Program-made: the position numbers and the translations under genes | The notes under the pieces: generated by a model | The model's input: the letters and a program-made list of their open reading frames with translations, nothing else | The model's database searches: none | What the model was told of the DNA's origin: nothing | NCBI GenBank assembly: GCA_947258675.1 | Contig: CAMYJP010000175.1 | Span: forward strand, 1 to 9,104 | Direction of reading: 5' to 3' | Source of the DNA: an uncultured Desulfobulbaceae bacterium | GTDB lineage: Bacteria > Desulfobacterota > Desulfobulbia > Desulfobulbales > BM004 | Length of the DNA: 9,104 nt | Shown: one piece after another, positions 7,941 through 9,104 of the stretch | How the letters are laid out: each line of letters begins with the position of its first letter | Numbering within the stretch: position 1 is the stretch's first letter

Positions 7941-8047
7941 ATAAGCGATCACAAGTGCTGCAGATTTGCACGATCGCAACTGCTCGCTATAGTCAGCTAT
8001 GCGGGCAGTTGCGATCGTGCGAAGATGCGGTGCCTGTGATCGCTTAT
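7941..8047 (+). repeat. Palindromic interspersed element, copy B (107 bp)
   Basis: The whole element folds on itself without gaps around position 7994. The outer arms 7941-7953 (ATAAGCGATCACA) and 8035-8047 are perfect 13-bp inverted repeats. The inner arms 7968-7983 (GCACGATCGCAACTGC) and 8005-8020 are a perfect 16-bp pair, extended by four more positions with one G-T. Counting G-U pairs, the stem is about 47 bp with only three mismatches and a 13-nt loop (7988-8000). It shares a 36-bp core with copy A at 3371-3406 in the same orientation. It lies between the convergent dxs and epimerase genes, and its right arm contains the epimerase stop codon. TA sits at each end (TA-AGCG, CGCT-TA). No transposase is encoded. 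Confidence 0.85.
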
Positions 8048-9051
8048 TTGTAATATGAGCGGTACCATTCCACAAACCTTTCAAGTCCGATTTCAACCTT
8101 TGTCTCTGGTTTGAATCGCACATCACGGCTCAAGTCGTCCACATTGGCCCATGTTGCTTTTACATCGCCATTCTGCATCGGCAGGAAATTTTTAACAGCC
8201 TTTTTTCCCAAACATTCTTCCAACACTTCAATAAAATACATGAGCTCAACAGTCTGGTTGTTGCCTATATTATAAATTTTATAGGGACAATAACTGGTAG
8301 CAGGGTCTGGAGCATCGCCGGACCAATGCGGATTCGGTTCCGGTATACGATCAATAACCCTGGCGACACCTTCAACTATATCATCTATGTAGGTAAAATC
8401 TCTTTTCATCTTACCATGGTTGAATACATTGATAGGTTTCCCTTCAAGGATAGCTTTTGTAAAAAGGAAATAAGCCATATCAGGTCTACCCCAGGGACCG
8501 TATACGGTAAAAAATCTCAGCCCGGTACATTTCAGACCATACAAATGACTGTAGGAATGAGCCATTAATTCATTGGCCTTTTTGGATGCAGCATATAAGG
8601 AAACAGGGTGATCGACATTATGGTGTACTGAAAATGGCATTTCCGTATTGGCACCATAAACAGAACTGGAAGAGGCAAAGACAAGATGTTTGACCCCAGA
8701 ATGACGGCAACCTTCCAGAATATTGGCAAATCCCGCCAGATTGGAGTCCACATAAGCCAAAGGATTTTTCAGAGAATACCGGACTCCTGCTTGCGCTGCA
8801 AGATTCACCACCGCGTCAAAAGAGTTGTCTGCAAAAAGCGATGCCATAGAAGAACGATCAGCAAGATCGACACAAATATCTTTATAATTCGGAGCCGATG
8901 TTAATTTCATTACTCGTGCCCGCTTCAAGGATGGATCGTAATAATCATTATAATTATCAATCCCGGTAACAGAAGCGCCGTTCTCCAGTAGTTTTTTTGA
9001 CAAATGATAGCCGATAAACCCTGCGGCCCCGGTTACTAATATCTTTTGAAT
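8044..9051 (-). CDS. NAD-dependent epimerase, UDP-glucuronate 4-epimerase type, atypical start
   Basis: This is a short-chain dehydrogenase/reductase-type sugar nucleotide epimerase. Sequence style ([39 protein letters not shown]) matches the CapI/LspL group that interconverts UDP-glucuronate and UDP-galacturonate for capsule or lipopolysaccharide synthesis. Read from ATT at 9049-9051 the product has 335 residues, the group's normal length. The NAD-binding TGAAGFIG is at 7-14, the acidic Asp32 at the end of beta-2, SSSSVYG near 128-134, and catalytic Tyr153 and Lys157 (YAASK). No in-frame ATG, GTG or TTG exists between the upstream TGA and the Rossmann motif. Starting at TTG 9003 would delete that motif. 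A good ribosome site precedes ATT by 8 nt. A one-base loss after ATG 9056 (ATGGCT to ATGCT) is the alternative. The stop codon lies within repeat copy B. Confidence 0.9.
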   Translation of the reverse strand: MQKILVTGAAGFIGYHLSKKLLENGASVTGIDNYNDYYDPSLKRARVMKLTSAPNYKDICVDLADRSSMASLFADNSFDAVVNLAAQAGVRYSLKNPLAYVDSNLAGFANILEGCRHSGVKHLVFASSSSVYGANTEMPFSVHHNVDHPVSLYAASKKANELMAHSYSHLYGLKCTGLRFFTVYGPWGRPDMAYFLFTKAILEGKPINVFNHGKMKRDFTYIDDIVEGVARVIDRIPEPNPHWSGDAPDPATSYCPYKIYNIGNNQTVELMYFIEVLEECLGKKAVKNFLPMQNGDVKATWANVDDLSRDVRFKPETKVEIGLERFVEWYRSYYK

Positions 9052-9059
9052 AGCATTTG

Positions 9060-9065
9060 CACCTC
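9060..9065 (-). promoter_or_regulatory. Ribosome binding site of the epimerase gene
   Basis: GAGGTG on the minus strand is followed after 8 nt by the in-frame ATT (9049-9051), and after only 3 nt by an out-of-frame ATG (9054-9056) that encodes six codons before TAG. The spacing fits the ATT start, or an original ATG that has lost one base downstream. Confidence 0.5.
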
Positions 9066-9070
9066 AATTT

Positions 9071-9104
9071 TTAATCATCAAAATCACCTTCAGGTCCCTT
9101 ATCA
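9071..9104 (-). CDS. Possible 3' end of an upstream gene
   Basis: A minus-strand frame enters from the window edge, reads DKGPEGDFDD and ends in TAA at 9071-9073, 19 bp before the epimerase ATT. The acidic tail and spacing suit the end of a co-transcribed gene, but ten codons cannot establish it. No function can be assigned. Confidence 0.2.
   Translation of the reverse strand, partial: DKGPEGDFDD

Noticed and set aside
7968..8020. CGATCG palindromes suggesting the cyanobacterial HIP1 repeat
   Set aside because: HIP1 is GCGATCGC. Neither copy has the full octamer, and the gene content is not cyanobacterial.
8044..9003. Epimerase starting at TTG 9003
   Set aside because: It would remove the [11 protein letters not shown]-binding motif that is encoded in frame directly upstream.

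Overview
The window looks like chromosomal DNA of a moderate-GC Gram-negative bacterium. I infer a member of Desulfobacterota (the former Deltaproteobacteria). The inference rests on two housekeeping blocks in their usual gene orders, xerC-hslV-hslU and xseB-ispA-dxs, on a short-propeptide HslV, and on the wording of the HslU, IspA and epimerase proteins. It is not a species call.

Layout. (1) Positions 3-1253, plus strand: the 3' part of a large collagen-like protein gene, with two Gly-X-Y blocks separated by a non-collagen module and followed by a four-cysteine C-terminal domain. It ends at a perfect 18-bp hairpin (1273-1313) that also faces the end of hslU. (2) Positions 1347-4391, minus strand: xerC (tyrosine recombinase), hslV (protease) and hslU (unfoldase). 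hslV and hslU overlap by ATGA; xerC and hslV are separated by a palindromic repeat element. (3) Positions 4572-7799, plus strand: xseB, a damaged ispA, and dxs. dxs makes DXP, the first intermediate of the MEP isoprenoid pathway, and ispA would condense the C5 products into farnesyl/geranylgeranyl diphosphate. (4) Positions 8044-9051, minus strand: a UDP-glucuronate 4-epimerase-type sugar nucleotide enzyme, with a possible upstream gene end at the window edge.

The most unusual content is a pair of related palindromic elements, 3312-3454 and 7941-8047. They have the same orientation, TAAG-type ends and a shared 36-bp core (31 of 36 identical). In both cases the terminal arm contains the stop codon of the minus-strand gene that runs into it (xerC and the epimerase). 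They look like a non-autonomous, MITE-like or REP-like family that settles at gene ends.

Two genes carry 5' lesions. ispA lacks roughly 24 codons and changes frame just before its GGKRVRP motif. The epimerase has no in-frame ATG, GTG or TTG ahead of its Rossmann motif, so it either starts at ATT or carries a one-base frameshift. Both could be real or could be sequence errors. No rRNA, tRNA, CRISPR array or complete transposase gene was seen.
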